A stretch of DNA of 64,000 bases from Nicotiana tabacum (Eukaryota > Streptophyta > Magnoliopsida > Solanales > Solanaceae). The notes beneath the pieces are model-generated. The model did no database searches, had not been told where the DNA came from, and saw only the letters and a list, made by a program, of their open reading frames with translations. The first letter of the stretch is position 1. Each line of letters starts with the position of its first letter. This document shows, piece after piece, positions 10,731 through 22,370 of the stretch. The stretch spans positions 65,911,990-65,975,989 of the forward strand of contig NC_134095.1 of the NCBI RefSeq assembly GCF_000715075.1, in the 5' to 3' direction. Position numbers and translations under genes: made by a program.

Positions 10731-12268
10731 TGATCGCGGCCTACTCCGCACTACTATTGAGTAGCGAGAGAGGGTCAGAGCAACTTTTACCCAATTTAGG
10801 GTCTGGATCGATTTCCACAGAGAGCTAGAATTTGGAATCGAGTATCTATCTAGTTTAGGATTACGTATGTGTTCCAAATTACACTTCTAATCATTTTTGG
10901 GGTTTTCATTTTACTTCTACTATTATCAACAACAAATGGTAAATGCAACTAGATTAAGCTAAGAGTTAAACTAAAAAGGGTTGTTCAAATGGTTTAAAAA
11001 GCACTAGGGTAATGACTTTCACCTAGGTGGTTAATTGACGGGTAATTGAATCTAAGACACGATTGACATAATTGGGGAGTATGATATAACCGTTGCACGA
11101 TATTACCCACTCTACAACTCTCGGTGGTTCGAGTGTTTTTGCCCGAATTGACTTTCTCAAGACCAATTGGGTATGCAAATTTGCACAAGCAACTAGGGTT
11201 CAAGTCGGGTATTACTTTCTCGAGGTTTAACCATTTAATTGGGGCTATCAATCTCTTGAGTAAGCCCCAATTCCTTGTTGGACCAATTTTGAATACTTAG
11301 GCTCTCTTTCTCAAGAAGAGCCCTAGTCAACTAAGCACAAACTAGTGTTTGCAACCACTAATTCAGCAATTAACCATGAAATTGGCCCAAATATCAAACA
11401 CTCATAGTCAATCTAGCCCTAAAATACAAAACCCATCAGTTACCCACACTAGGGTTGAACCACAACCCTAGCTTATGGGTCTAGCTACTCATAATTAAGA
11501 AAGAAAAGCAAGAAATAGATGAATAACAACTCATATTAATTAATCACTAAGGTAAATAACAAGATTCAATAATGAAAAGTAGTTAAAATTGCCCAAAATA
11601 ACTAAGAAACTCGAACACACGAGCGTAACTGCTTAATTACAATATCCGATACCCTAAAAATGGAAAAAGAAGCTATTTATACTAAGCTAAAAATTCTGGA
11701 CAAAAATGCCCCTGCGGGGTTAGTGCGGACCGCACAAAATGGTGTGCGGCCGCACTAGGGCTATGAATCTGAAGATCTGACTCTCTGAACTCAGGCACAA
11801 CGGACCGTAGAGAATGAACTGTGGCCGCAGAGGCTTCTAGTGCAGTCCGTACAAAATAGAATGCAGACCGCATTAACTTGAATCCTTGAAACTGGCACTT
11901 CTCTGATCTTGGGTTCTGCGGACCGCATTAAATTGAGTGCGACTGCATTGTTTTTAGTGCGGACCGCACAAATCCTAGTGCGGCCGCATTACCTTTGTGC
12001 CTTGAAAGTCATACTATCTGAACCTCACAGTGCGGACCGCACAAAATGTAGTGCGGCCGCACTGGTCTTGCTTTGACTGAGCTTTGTCTTATCTTGGTAC
12101 TTGTGCAAGTTTCACTCCTTTTGCGTTGATCTTTGACATCTTGTTACTTTGTTGATTAAACCTGCAATCAAGCACAAATTGTGAGCCTTTTGGGACTATT
12201 TTGTATGAATTTCTAATCAAAGCATAAGCAAGAAGGAATATAAAATGCGTTAAAATCCCTAGTTATCA
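10731..12268 (-). repeat. 5' LTR of element A (1538 bp)
   Basis: On the minus strand it begins TGATAACTAGGG and ends in GATCA next to the primer site. This matches the LTR ends of element B, and length agrees (1538 versus 1507 and 1534 bp). The TATA box AGTATAAATAGC is at 11672-11683, immediately downstream (minus sense) of a palindrome array at 11724-12061. The rest is A/T-rich leader sequence. The flanking CACCA after 12268 would be the target duplication but its partner is off-window. Confidence 0.9.
11724..12061 (-). repeat. Paired CGG/CCG palindrome array in LTR promoter of element A
   Basis: Six roughly 31-bp units are visible, each a pair of palindromes: TGCGGACCGCA, about ten bases (CAAAATGTAG type), then TGCGGCCGCA. 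The best copies start at 11724, 11958 and 12031. Others are decayed, mostly at CpG (ACGGACCGTAG, GCAGTCCGTAC). Palindrome centres are about 20-21 bp apart, close to two helical turns. The array ends about 40 bp before the TATA box. Confidence 0.8.
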
Positions 12269-14520
12269 CACCACTTGGGTAGGATCACCAATGCACTTTC
12301 GTAACATAGATACGTGAAAAATCGGATGAACAAACTCCAATTCCGAGGGCAATTCTAACTCATAAGCTACTTGGCCCACTCTTCGAATAATCCTATAAGG
12401 CCCAATATGTCGTGCGCTAAGCTTGCCTTTCTTGCCAAACCTAATTACACCTTTCATAGGTTACACCTTTAAAAATACCCAGTCATTAACCCCGAACTCT
12501 AAATCTCGTCGCCGCACATTAGAATATGACTTCTGACGACTCTGAGTTATCAATAGTCGCTCCCAGATAAGCTTTACTTTTTCTATGGCCTACTAAACCA
12601 GGTCTAGCCCATGTAACCCAGATTCTCCAACATCAAACCACCCTATGGGAGATCTACACATGCGCCCTTACAAAGCCTCGTACGAAGCCATTTGGATACT
12701 GGAGTGGTAACTATTATTATATGCAAACTCGATAAGAGGTAGATGTTCATCCCAACTTCTTTTAAAATCCAGCACACATGCTCGCAACATATCCTTGAGC
12801 GCCTGAATTGTGCGCTCGACTTGTCCATCCATTTGTGGATGAAAAGCTGTGCTGAGATTCACCTGAGTTCCTAGACCTTTCTGAAATGACCTCCAAAAAT
12901 GTGCTGTAAACTGGACCCCATGGTCAGATATAACAGATATTGGTACTCTGTGTAGTCTCACTATCTCCTTAATATATAACTTTGCATAATCTTCTACTGT
13001 ATATATAGATCTTACCGAAAGAAAATGAGCTGATTTCGTGAGCCTGTCGACTATCACCCATATGGAATCAAACTTACGATGGGAACGAGGTAAACATGCG
13101 ATAAAGTCCATGTTTATCGCCTCCCATTTCCATGTCGGGATCTCTATAGTCTGCATTAGCCCTCCAGGCTTTTGGTGCTCTATTTTCACCTGCTGGAAAC
13201 TAGGGCATTGCGCAACATACTCAGCAATGTTCTTCTTCATATCGTTCCACCAATACACATCCTTAATGTCATGATACATTTTTGTCGACCCAGGGTGAAT
13301 GGAATACCATGAATAATATGCCTCTGACATAATCTTGTCTCGTAGCCCTGCTACATCTGGAACACACAAACAACCCTTGTATATGAGAACCCATCTCCTC
13401 TGAGTTCTAACAAGGACTTCTTTTGTTGTGGAACCCGCTCTCTAAACTTGACTAACTCTAGATCCTCGTACTGCCTCTCCTTTACTTTAGCTATGAGAGA
13501 TGATTTTGCAGCATTTTGGGGTACAACTCCTCCATTGCCAGAGTCTACTAACAGAACCCCCAAACAAGCCAATTGATGAATCTCTCTTGTTAATTGTCTT
13601 TTCTCGGCCTCTACATGTGCTAAGCTACCCATAGATCGACGACTTAAGGCATCTGCTACAACATTAGTTTTCCCTGGATGGTAGAGAATGTTAACATCGT
13701 AATCGTTCAATAACTCAAGCCATTGCCTATGTCGCAAATTCAAGTCTTTTTGCTTGAAGATATATTGCAGGCTTTTATGATCTGTGAACACATCAACATG
13801 AACACCATATAAATAATGCCGCCATATCTTAAGTGCATGGACAACCACAGCTAATTCGAGGTCGTGGGTCAGATAATTCCGCTCATGCTTCTTTAACTGC
13901 CGTGAAGCATACACAATTACTTTTCCATGTTGTATTAGGACACATCCTAACCTGACACTTGAGGCATCAAAATACATGGCATAACCATATGGACCTTCTG
14001 GAAGTGCTAGAACTGGCGCTGAGGTCAACTTGTTCTTAAGCTCTTGGAAACTCTGCTCACATGCCTCTGCCCACTGAAACTTAGTCGCTTTCTGCGTTAG
14101 CTTTATTAATGGTGTTGACAGAGAAGAAAAACCCTCTACGAACCTCCGGTAATATACTGCTAAGCCTAGAAAGCTACGAATCTCTGTCGGAGTGGTAGGT
14201 CTAGGCTAGGATTTCACAACCTCAATCTTCTGAGTGTCTACCTTTATACCTCCGTTGGATAAAATATTCCCCAAGAATGCTACGGACTATAACTAGAACT
14301 CACACTTAGAAAACTTAGCATACAATTTATTATCATGGAGGGTTTGGGGTACTGCTCGTAGGTGATCCACATGCTTATCCTCTGAACGTGAATAAACCAG
14401 AATATCATCAATAAAGACTATCACGAACATATCCAAATATGGCCGGAATAGGCTATTCATCAAGTCCATAAATATGGCAGGTGCATTCGTCAATCTGTTC
14501 TTTGGAGTCATTTGATTCAT
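12269..14520 (-). pseudogene. Chromovirus-type Ty3/gypsy pol fragment (RT-RNase H-integrase)
   Basis: This is an older gypsy element cut at both ends. The minus strand reads the distal RT (14520-14293) with [15 protein letters not shown], RNase H (14028-13351) with [36 protein letters not shown] sequence and [12 protein letters not shown], and integrase (13369-12266). The integrase core shows VDRLTKSAHF, ISDHGVQFT and DGQVERTIQALKDM. The C-terminal domain has GPYRIIRRVGQVAYELELP and HPIFHVSMLRK. The zinc module has CPSFQQ where CPSCQQ is expected, so one Cys is lost. It differs clearly from elements A and B and resembles Solanaceae Tekay/Del chromoviruses; any chromodomain would lie beyond the insertion of A. 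RT upstream of the catalytic box, protease and gag are missing. Confidence 0.85.
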
Positions 14521-15051
14521 ATTGAATCTTTAGCAGATACTTAGTCATCATTCCTCATTTATGCCTAGGTTGCCACCTAGGCATAAGTGACTTCTTAGTC
14601 ACATTTTTGACATAGTGGATCCTTGCCACGTGGTTTGGGAATAACTGTTAAGTTTTTATCCCCTTATTAATTAATCGGGTAATGTCCCATTACCCGGTAA
14701 TTAACCAATTACCCGCATAATTTAAAAATTTCTCCAAATTACTTAAAATTCTACTTATTTTTAATATACTTTATATATATTTTATACATTATACTACCGT
14801 GGTCATATGGTACCTTGCATGATATCAGTTTATAATTACGAGTATTATCACTTGATCTTTATTTTATCCCAAATTGGCCATTTTCAACGAAACTCGTTTT
14901 CTCTAATTCGTGTGCCTTTTTTTCCATGGCACTTACTTATTGCTTGGTAAAAATAGCATAAATATGCTAACCTCAAGGTAATCTCATCCCCAAGTTTACG
15001 TCAATTAACTGAGAACGAATCCTTAACGTACGAAAAACGCGAGGTGTAACA
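14521..15051 (-). repeat. LTR-like sequence with three perfect hairpins
   Basis: On the minus strand a TGTTACACCTCGCG start at 15051 looks like an LTR 5' end, and A/T-rich sequence runs to the truncated RT at 14520. It carries three perfect inverted repeats: ATGCCTAGGT/ACCTAGGCAT (14561-14584), GTGACT/AGTCAC (14587-14602) and CGGGTAAT/ATTACCCG (14676-14696). No partner LTR is in the window, so identity is inferred from its end sequence and its neighbours. Confidence 0.45.
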
Positions 15052-15850
15052 GTTTCTTTACCCCACAATTAATCCCCACTTCAATAGGACACCCACAATT
15101 ACTCCACAACCCCCTACTACCTTTATTAATATATGCATGCATAAATAACAACTCTTATCCTCAAAACCTTCTTCCCCATTACCTATTCCCAACCCAAAAT
15201 TTCAAAATTGAAGGCTAGGGCTAGAATCTTACCTCTTGGATGAAGACCTTGTGACTTCTTGTGAATTCTCTAACTTTTGAGCAAGAATTGATGAGCAGTT
15301 AGCTTAGGGACTACCCCTCTCACTCTATGGCACTTCCTTTCTCTAGAAATATCAGACTTTCCCTTTACAAATGGTCCCTAACGACTATATATCAAAATAG
15401 GGTCGGGTTATGAAATTAGAAAAAATGAAGCCCGATGCAGATCTGCGGTCGCATATGTGACTGCATAATGCCCTCCGGAACTGGGCATTTCTGTACAGGT
15501 ATGCGACAGATCTGCGGTCCGCAAACCAATTCTACGGTCGCAGAAAGGACCACAGAACCTTCTTACGAAATTTCTCATGCTGGCTTCTGCGACGGATGTG
15601 CGGACCGCGAAACGGTTAGGCGGTCGCATAGTTGACCGCAAAACATTCTCCAAAATTTGCTCATTTCTCTGCTTCACTCTGCGGCTGATTTGCGGTCTGC
15701 AGATCAGTTCTGCGGTCGCATAATGGACCGCAAAAATACCCTGTTCTGCAACAATTTTTTTTCAACTCCCTAACGCTCTATTCAACCCAAAAAATCCGTA
15801 CCGGGGCGAGCTCAAAGACATTGATAATTTCTTTCTATTATTCATATTAC
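15052..15850 (-). promoter_or_regulatory. Retroelement promoter/leader with CGG-CCG-rich array
   Basis: The minus strand reads about ten TGCGGTCC / GCGGTCGCA-type motifs (15440-15735), then GATATATAGT (plus 15384-15393) as a TATA candidate, then leader sequence with a good splice donor (GAGGTAAG, near 15230). This is the same order as in the LTRs of elements A and B, although the rest of the sequence is unrelated. The apparent ORFs here are by-products of the GC-rich motif. Confidence 0.5.
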
Positions 15851-17125
15851 ACTATTGTTGTCTCCTTCCAAAGATAAATCAATAAGAGGTCAAAAGTATC
15901 CTAACGAGCAATTTACAAACAAATAAGATGCTAAATTCTCAAAAAATTGGGGAAGAATGTAACAATCACTCACATAATACATTCACTAATGCAATATTTT
16001 ATTTGATGAAAATAAGTCCCTCTTGAAAAGACAGTTCAATCACTTTCGACTTATATGACACTGAACTTTAATGCCCAAATTTAATGCTCTGTTACAATAT
16101 AATCGTTTCTAAGAAAATATACATTTACAATCATACGAAGATGGCATCATAAACTACACCCACAGAGACATGGAAGATATCATTTCCAATTAAGTTTTAT
16201 TTTCTCTCATTTTACATTTAAAACTCCAAAAGAATTTTGGTTTTAACTTTTTTACTTTCTCAATATGTTCTAATAGATATTTAACAGATGTGTAATTTTC
16301 TACAACCTCAATTGCAATAGCTTATCTTGGCACCACGAAACTCCGGGTTTTAGTTAAAATTTTATGAGACTTTACATACTTGAAAAATAGTTATAATTTC
16401 AAAAGTAATCAAAATTTAGCTACTTTTCATGTAAAAGATAAATTTGAATAAAAACACTGTTCAAAATTCGAAAATATTTCAGCATAATATGCCGGAGTTC
16501 GAATTTTTTACATGAGAACTTCCAGCATAGCATGTTGCAATTCCATAATGTGCTGGAGTTCCAACATAATATGCTGGAAGTCCATATACATGTGCTCCAA
16601 TATCCAGTATATTATGCTGGAACTTTCTGTGTGTTGGAGTTCTAACATAATATGCTGTAAGTTCATACACAGGAGTTCCAATGTCTAATATATTATACTG
16701 GAATTTTCCGTGTTGCAGCAAAATAGTAGCTATTTTTTAATGATACTGTAAACTCTTCCTATTGTTTAATTACCAGTCCAAAAACTGGTTAGCCCGTGCT
16801 ATTTTGACTTCATCGAAGTACTCTCTTTTGAACCGAAGAATATAGACGGTTTTTAGTTGGATAAATATTTCAGAATTATGATTTTATGCGGCAGTCTTTC
16901 TCTAAAATTTTGTTAACTTGACTCTCAAAACATGTTTAGTTTACAGAAATTTTGATTTCATCTTACATCTAAAGGGAAAAAAGTGAAATTATCGTCTAAT
17001 AATTTAAAGTATTTACTTATACTTTTTTTCAAATGCAAGATTTTTTTCTTACTCTGATTCCATGAATGATTCTGCCATATTCAGAACAATACTTATTGTA
17101 TTCATTTTTACTTGTCTATTATAAT
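15851..17125. other. Intergenic, A/T-rich; no gene seen
   Basis: No coding or RNA gene is seen. At 16478-16735 a motif of the type CATAATATGCTGGAAGTTC recurs in both orientations (at least eight half-copies), which suggests the inside of a non-autonomous DNA transposon or an old tandem/inverted repeat. I could not find its ends or a target duplication. Confidence 0.5.
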
Positions 17126-17861
17126 TGTATACGGTTAAAATTGAAGAGCCCAATTTTACGATCATCATGTCTTTCCGTAGCTTCACCTCGAAGGCTCGGG
17201 GCACAACTCGAGGTTCGACCTCGAGGGTTCTTTATGCCCGACCTCGGGGCAGCATAGATCGATGGTTATCACGAATTAGCGGAAAGTTCCCAAGGCGCGT
17301 AACTAGAGCTGTCAAAGTCTAGTGGGCTAGTTCAGACCCGAATCAAAGCATTAAATGGTTGTACCAGTCCCATATCTTTGTAATAAACACATTTGTACTA
17401 TGTTGGGATTCCCCCTCATATAAAAAGGGAATCCTTTTCGTTTTGTAAAAGGATCTGTTGCTCAATATTGAATACACAAGAACATTCTCTCTGCTTTCTA
17501 ACATATTCTCTTAATCTCATTACTTGCATTTATTACCTATATTCATTGTGTTCCATTTATTGTTCTTCATTTATTGCTTATTATTGACCATAAGAGCCGT
17601 CATTGATTTTATTATAACTGTTAGTCATCCATCGACTACCCTCGCGAGACATTAGACTCGACCTCGAGGCCCGTATACGCCAGCTCGAGGCACCGATTTC
17701 CAGCCCTCTGGTTTGGTCATTATACCATCTACAAGCTCTTATCTCATTTTCTAATCTCTTACCTAGTATCTATTGCCTAAATAGCTAGCATAAAAATACA
17801 TCACATATTTTTAGAACCACAAAATCAAATTTAATTATAATTACCATTTTCAAGGTAAACA
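17126..17861 (+). repeat. Solo LTR of the Tat-type element C family, with target duplication
   Basis: It starts TGTATACGG and ends GGTAAACA, the same ends as the LTRs at 19917-20688 and 43573-44344 but on the opposite strand. It is 736 bp against their 772 bp. It is flanked by a perfect 5-bp duplication, ATAAT at 17121-17125 and 17862-17866. No internal sequence remains, so it arose by LTR-LTR recombination. A TATA-like CATATAAAAAGGG lies near 17417. Confidence 0.9.
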
Positions 17862-19916
17862 ATAATAAAAATACATTTTCACTTTTAATTATTCCTTTTT
17901 GTAAACCAAGAGAACATCAAACTTCTTTTCATATTTTATCCTTATTATTTATTACCCATTTCTCAAATCATTTTTTAATACGTTTTTTAAATGCTATCAT
18001 TATTATAGGTGTTATAGTACAATATGTATTTGATTTATTACTTATTTTTTTTAGGGAGTGCAAAGTCCATTGTAAATAATTATAAGTGAGTAGAGAGTAA
18101 TAAATTAAATATATTTTTGTTTCCATATATACCGGTATTATAAAGTTAAAATAGATTGCTATACAAATATATATAATTCAAAATCTCAAAATCAGTAAGG
18201 ATTATGATGACACGAATTTGATCCATCCATCTTAACTAGAGGTCTTAATTTTTGCAAAAAGAGAACTCAACTTTTTAGTAAGAAGTGATTTCTTCTAACG
18301 AATTCATACCACAGAATAAAAACGAGACGCAAGGGGAAGGATATTGCTGAGCGTGCTTATCAAGTATTTTTTTCTTTCTATTTGTATGTTTGAGTTTTTG
18401 GATGTCAGAGAATGAGAAGTGGGATCCTAAGCAGGTGCCATTTTCAGGACGAAGTAGTGGATGGGGAAAGTTTACAAGATTGTGTTTATCATGTGTGGGG
18501 ACATTAACAAAATATGAAAAGACAACTCAATATAGGTCCTCTCTCAAAAGTCCCTTTGGATAATGCTCTTTCAAGTTCTCAACAACTCCATTTTTAAATA
18601 AAAAATAAAAATAAAAATTCGAAACAGTCGATACGCATCCTTATTATTTTACCCAATATTTGCGATTTTCAACTAGCATAGTATATAAATATTATCCACC
18701 AAAATTTACGCAGATAAAAAGAAGTTACCTATTATTTATTTATCTTAATTCGTTGATATTTGAATCCATGTCTTATATGTACACAATTTTACCTTATATT
18801 TTTTACTTGAACTTGTAATTTTCTGATCAGGACAATTTTTATTGTTGCGTCAAGATTGCTGTCCGTACGAAAGAATTTGAATGACTTTGAAATGTGAAAA
18901 AGATTATTCGATGAAAGGTTGTGGCGGGGACGTTTTACTTTTGTGGGAATAACTTCATGAGCAATGAAAGAGGAGCAGGTAAAAGCGCTTATAGTGCGGT
19001 TAATTGAATATTTTAAAGAATATAGCGTAGTATTTATTACTCAAAATGGTACTAGTAATGTTATTAAGAGCCCAAATGTTCGAGAATAGTTTAGCTTACC
19101 AATATGTGAGTCATAACATATAAATTGGAAAGTCACAATTTACCAATTTTTGTTGACTACTTTCCTATCATAGCTTCTTGTTTCTAGGCATTTCAAGCAT
19201 ATTAGTTGAATTAGTTTATTTTTCACCTAAGATCTACCAATGCTATATATTGAATTAGATGTGCGAGAAACAAAAACGCACTCTCACAGAAGCTAACCAA
19301 GCTGGAGTACAGTAGGTGCAGAGGCAATTTTTGGTGGAGCGGTGAATGCATAGAGATCGGAAAAAAACTTCGATGATCGATGAAACAAATTTTATTTCAC
19401 TAGATGGGGCTCACACATGTTCTGCGATATCCTGCGAATACTCCTCCAGTCAATCACAACCGTTTATCAGGCATTTAGCACACTAAATAAAGCAGAGAGT
19501 GAAGACCAATTCCCCCAAAATAAATTATTGAAAAAATGAAAGGGAGAAATTTAAATATTAAAAAAGAAGTATAGGAGTATCCACCATGAGCATAGTACAA
19601 AGTGTTGATTTCAAGTTTTCAACTTTGATCTGTTCATGGCAATAAAGATTATAGTAGATGCAATAACCTACGTTCAACAAAGATTTTTAAGGGAATGAGA
19701 TTCCAAATAACAGTAAACGAATAAATTCCACCATCGAATTATCCATGCATGGAAAAGCAAATGATTGCAAATGAATTACAACTTTAGTCATCTTTTTGGT
19801 ACTATATGTGGATGCTTTAAAGGGAAACCCTACCAATCATTGACTGTTGTCATGTACAAGCACAAATGAATTTCAGAATCATATATACTTCATATATTTG
19901 GGGTTAGTTCCGGGGA
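17862..19916. other. Intergenic, A/T-rich; no gene seen
   Basis: Stops occur in all frames, with no RNA gene signature and no recognisable repeat ends. Base composition is like ordinary plant intergenic DNA. It forms the left flank of the large element C. Confidence 0.5.
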
Positions 19917-20688
19917 TGTTTACCTTGAAAATGGTAATAACAATTAGATTTGATTTTGTGGTTCTAAAAATACGTGATCTATTTTTATGCTAGTTGTTAG
20001 GTGATAGATACTAAGTGAAAGATTAGAAAATAAGATAATAGCTTGTATACAGTGTAACAATCAAACCGAATGGTTGAAAATCGGGTCGTCGAGCTTGCGT
20101 ATACGGGGCCTCGAGGTCGAGTCGGGTGCCCGACCAAGAGCAGTCGATGGAGTATTAACAGTTATGATAAATTTGATGGCGGCTCTTTATGATCAATAAT
20201 GAGCAATAAATGAAGAACAATAAATAGAACACAACAAATGTAAGCAATAAATGTAACTAGTGAAGTCAAGAGAATATGTTAAGCTAGGGAGCAGAGAGAA
20301 TGTTCTTGTATCTTTAATATTGTGTATCAGGTTCCCTTACAAAATGACAAAGATCCCCTTTATATATGAGGAGGAATCCCAATATAGTACAATGCATTTA
20401 TTACAAAGATATGGGGCTAGTACAACCATTTAATGCCTTGATACGAGTTTGAACTAGCCTAATAGACTTTGTCAGCTCTAGTCACATGCCTTGGGAACCT
20501 CACATCGATCTCATGTAGCCGCTGATTTACATTGCCTCGAGGCCGATCATTGTTTATACTGCCTCGAGGTCGATTACTGAGAACCTACGGGGTCGAAACC
20601 CCAAGCTGAGCTTCGAGCCTTCTGGGGGCGGTCTTTACGAGGCGCCTTAATGACCATAAAATCGGACCACTAATTTTTACCATATATA
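19917..20688 (-). repeat. 3' LTR of element C (772 bp)
   Basis: Its plus-strand ends are TGTTTACCTTG and CCATATATA; the terminal TG of the element has mutated to TA here. Just outside it, the minus strand reads GCGGGGACTA, the expected polypurine-rich priming tract of a Tat element. It matches 43573-44344 along its whole length with scattered substitutions. Confidence 0.9.
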
Positions 20689-20929
20689 GATAGTCCCCGC
20701 ATTTCTTAGAGTGAAACGATAAGAAATGACTTTGATATCTATCTCCTTGAGCTTCCCGCGATGATGTCATGCTCATGACGTAAGCCTTCATGATAACTGA
20801 AGTGTCCCATAGGTTCATCTTTCCAGAATCATTCAATGTATCGCCGGTTTATATTCTTCGAAGCGATAATATCGCCGTCGATCCGTTTCCCAAAGTACAT
20901 CGATTGCACTGTCGGTTATGCTGCCACTC

Positions 20930-21560
20930 TTTCTATAAATGAAAGTTTTCTTGAACCAAAACTTCATTCAAATGTTCTTCAACAACCTTTTACTCCTCTT
21001 TTCTCTTCGTCCTCACCCAACGCTATTTCCTATGTTTGAAGCCCGTGGCCATAAGGTCATATGGCAGTGTTCTCATCAGTTATGCCATGGCCCTTTCCTA
21101 GATCTTTCCCATACTGAGTGGGATTGCACTGATTTTTTGTTGTTGTTGGCCCGAAATAATGAGAGAAAAATCTCAAATTATCTTCGCATTAAAGGAAATG
21201 CGGACTATGAACTTCTACTTATCTCTCTTCATTACCCGGTGCGGTGCTTCACTCCTTTTGCTTTCCGTGGAATAAAGTGATGCCATCTACAAACTGTTGC
21301 ATCCCGTACAAGTGCAATGTCTCAAGAAGTGGCTTCATAATAGTAGTGCTGGTGAGACCCATACTCGCCAGATTTTTCACCCAGCCACTTCTTCTTCTTC
21401 ATCTTTTTCTTCTTCTTCTTCATCTTTTTCTTCTTCTTCTTCATCGTTTTCTGCTTCTTCTTTAATCTTGAAGATACCATTTGAAAGACCGAGATGAGGC
21501 CTCCGAGGAAATATTTCTCGAAGATACTGCCCCCGAGGATGTACCCCCAAGAGTAGATTA
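20930..21560 (+). pseudogene. Unrecognised opposite-strand ORF region of element C
   Basis: A TATA-like TTCTATAAATG at 20931 precedes a possible leader and open frames: 20939-21280, then a Ser-rich stretch (21297-21497) with a 21-bp repeat (near 21385-21450) encoding SSSSSFS units, then a short acidic tail read as SEEIFLEDTAPEDVPP (near 21495-21560). The fragments are in different frames, so introns or decay must intervene. The transcription direction is opposite to gag, like 36724-38950. I do not recognise the product. It may be a second additional ORF of this Tat family or a remnant 3' end of the first. Confidence 0.35.
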
Positions 21561-22289
21561 GGCTTGTAGCTGTTATATATATATATTGGGTTTCTTTGTT
21601 TCTGTGTAAGGACCATTTGTGGGCTTTTGTAATCATCATTTACTAATGAAAAAGTGTTTCTTCAATTTTGCGCCTGATTTATGCCGGATTTCCCTTTATT
21701 TGTGTTTGTGAAGAATCTGAGTGCATGACTCTATCGATCGGTCCGAATAACGGGCCCAGGTGTAGGTATTTTCCCGGTTCGTGGTTGGTTAATATGATAT
21801 CCCGTGGAGCCCTTTGTCGTTCCTCGGACTGAGCCCGGATTGAACTGATACAAGCTTAGGCCGCCGGGACCCCCGACTTCGAGTTGAGTGAGAGTAGGGC
21901 TTCGAATTTTTAGAACGAAACTTAGCCTTTCAGACCCCGTCGATAGTCCTCGAAGGGGAACTTGTTCGGATGCCTGAGAATAAAGATATCCTTTAGGCTT
22001 TCGAAGGCAGTCTCCTAGTGAGAGTTCGCTCAAGCTCGGGCGACCTGAAAACTTGTTTTGACCTTAGAGCGAAGATAGCCTTAAAGCGTTATAGATAGAT
22101 CCCGAACGTGGGTACGCTTGGACTCGGATAGCCCCTGGATTAAAGTAACTGAGAGGGCGTTTAACTTGATCCGAAGGCGAGAAATAGCCTTAAGGTTTCA
22201 TTAGTAGTGTTCGAGTGAAAATTGGCTCGGGCTTAGGTGGCTCGAGGGCCAGAGGATCGGGTAAATGACCCACATTTGCAATAGCTGAA
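21561..22289. other. Non-coding spacer of element C
   Basis: It is G-rich on the plus strand, with degenerate CTCGAG and CCCGG-type short repeats and no sustained frame. In style it continues the repeat-rich spacer found at 38956-41182 of the same element. Confidence 0.5.
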
Positions 22290-22370
22290 ATCCTCGAGGT
22301 AGGGTACCACCTCGAGGTCAAGCCCGTATGAGTAGATTTTTAGAGCTTATCTTTTTTTTACAAAGGTCCG
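22290..22370. repeat. Left remnant of the 78-bp tandem repeat interrupted by element B
   Basis: CTCGAGGTAGGGTACCACCT followed by TAGAGCTTATCTT corresponds to one diverged unit of the repeat at 36132-36400. It ends at GGTCCG, the point where element B inserted. Confidence 0.65.

Larger units (their letters stand above)
1..12268 (-). mobile_element. Athila-type Ty3/gypsy retrotransposon A (3' LTR beyond the left edge)
   Basis: The order on the minus strand is 5' LTR (10731-12268), primer binding site, gag, protease, RT, RNase H, integrase, spacer with a second promoter, post-pol ORF, then a non-coding tail that reaches base 1. Every part has a plus-strand counterpart in element B (22371-36131). 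By comparison with B, base 1 falls about 150 bp before the expected 3' LTR. The tRNA-Asp-like primer site, the gag-protease sequence and the long post-pol ORF fit the Athila lineage. Many stop codons and a few frameshifts make it non-coding today. It is inserted in an older chromovirus: after 12268 the sequence continues straight into that element's integrase C-terminus. The other side of the insertion is off-window, so no target duplication can be checked. Confidence 0.9.
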
